Assembly (NCBI GenBank): GCA_902497035.1 | Contig: CABVDL010000039.1 | Span: 1-22,377, forward strand | Origin: an uncultured Prevotella sp. | GTDB taxonomy: Bacteria > Bacteroidota > Bacteroidia > Bacteroidales > Bacteroidaceae | Direction of reading: 5' to 3' | DNA length: 22,377 bases | In this document: positions 22,344-22,377 of the stretch, in pieces | Numbering within the stretch: the stretch's first letter is position 1 | How the letters are laid out: the number at the start of each line of letters is the position of its first letter | The notes under the pieces: generated by a model | What the model saw: the letters and a program-made list of their open reading frames with translations, nothing else | Database searches by the model: none | What the model was told of the DNA's origin: nothing | Translations under genes and position numbers: made by a program

Positions 22344-22377
22344 GAGTAATTCGGCCTTGATTACTGCAGTACTTCAT

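Overview
The window reads as chromosomal DNA of a Bacteroidota member, most likely order Bacteroidales and plausibly Prevotellaceae. The evidence is the recurring Bacteroidota-type promoter box TAnnTTTG upstream of genes (twice with a correctly spaced TTTG -33 box), a TonB-dependent receptor with the N-terminal carboxypeptidase-regulatory-like domain typical of this phylum, a DUF4348-like lipoprotein, a lipoprotein-type ABC binding protein, and G+C-rich genes separated by AT-rich promoters. The genus is inference. No rRNA, tRNA, CRISPR array, transposase or integrase was recognised; gene content is mainly housekeeping.

Layout. (1) 1-3770, minus strand: a NAD-dependent DNA ligase of divergent type overlaps trmD by four bases. 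These are followed closely by a small His/Cys-rich secreted protein and the first 215 residues of a TonB-dependent outer-membrane receptor that runs off the left edge. (2) 3830-8124, plus strand: from a well-formed promoter, a B3/B4-domain protein, a type II pantothenate kinase, a lipoprotein binding protein and FecCD/BtuC-type permease, and a PduO-type cob(I)alamin adenosyltransferase. The adenosyltransferase suggests that the transporter handles corrinoids; no transporter ATPase gene is present. (3) 8200-10282: pheS (minus, strong terminator) and, divergent from it, a DUF4348-like lipoprotein. (4) 10339-12434: murB on plus, convergent with a minus-strand set encoding a YtxH-like protein, a holin-superfamily-III-like membrane protein and a small coiled-coil/membrane protein. 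An unusual inverted repeat made of 8-nt units lies inside that set. (5) 12663-18430, plus: SPOR lipoprotein, ruvX/yqgF, def, a large TPR protein and thrS, closed by a clear Rho-independent terminator. (6) 18537-22320: a 1011-residue FAD plus Fe-S oxidoreductase of the YdiJ type (minus) and, divergent from it, an HD-domain protein (plus), followed by a perfect 22-bp palindrome.

I do not see a clear undescribed defence or mobile system. The items most worth a second look are the atypical DNA ligase, which lacks several residues normal for LigA, the B12-like cluster carrying a type II pantothenate kinase but no ATPase, the three-gene YtxH/holin-like membrane set with its internal inverted repeat, and the His/Cys-rich protein paired with the TonB receptor.
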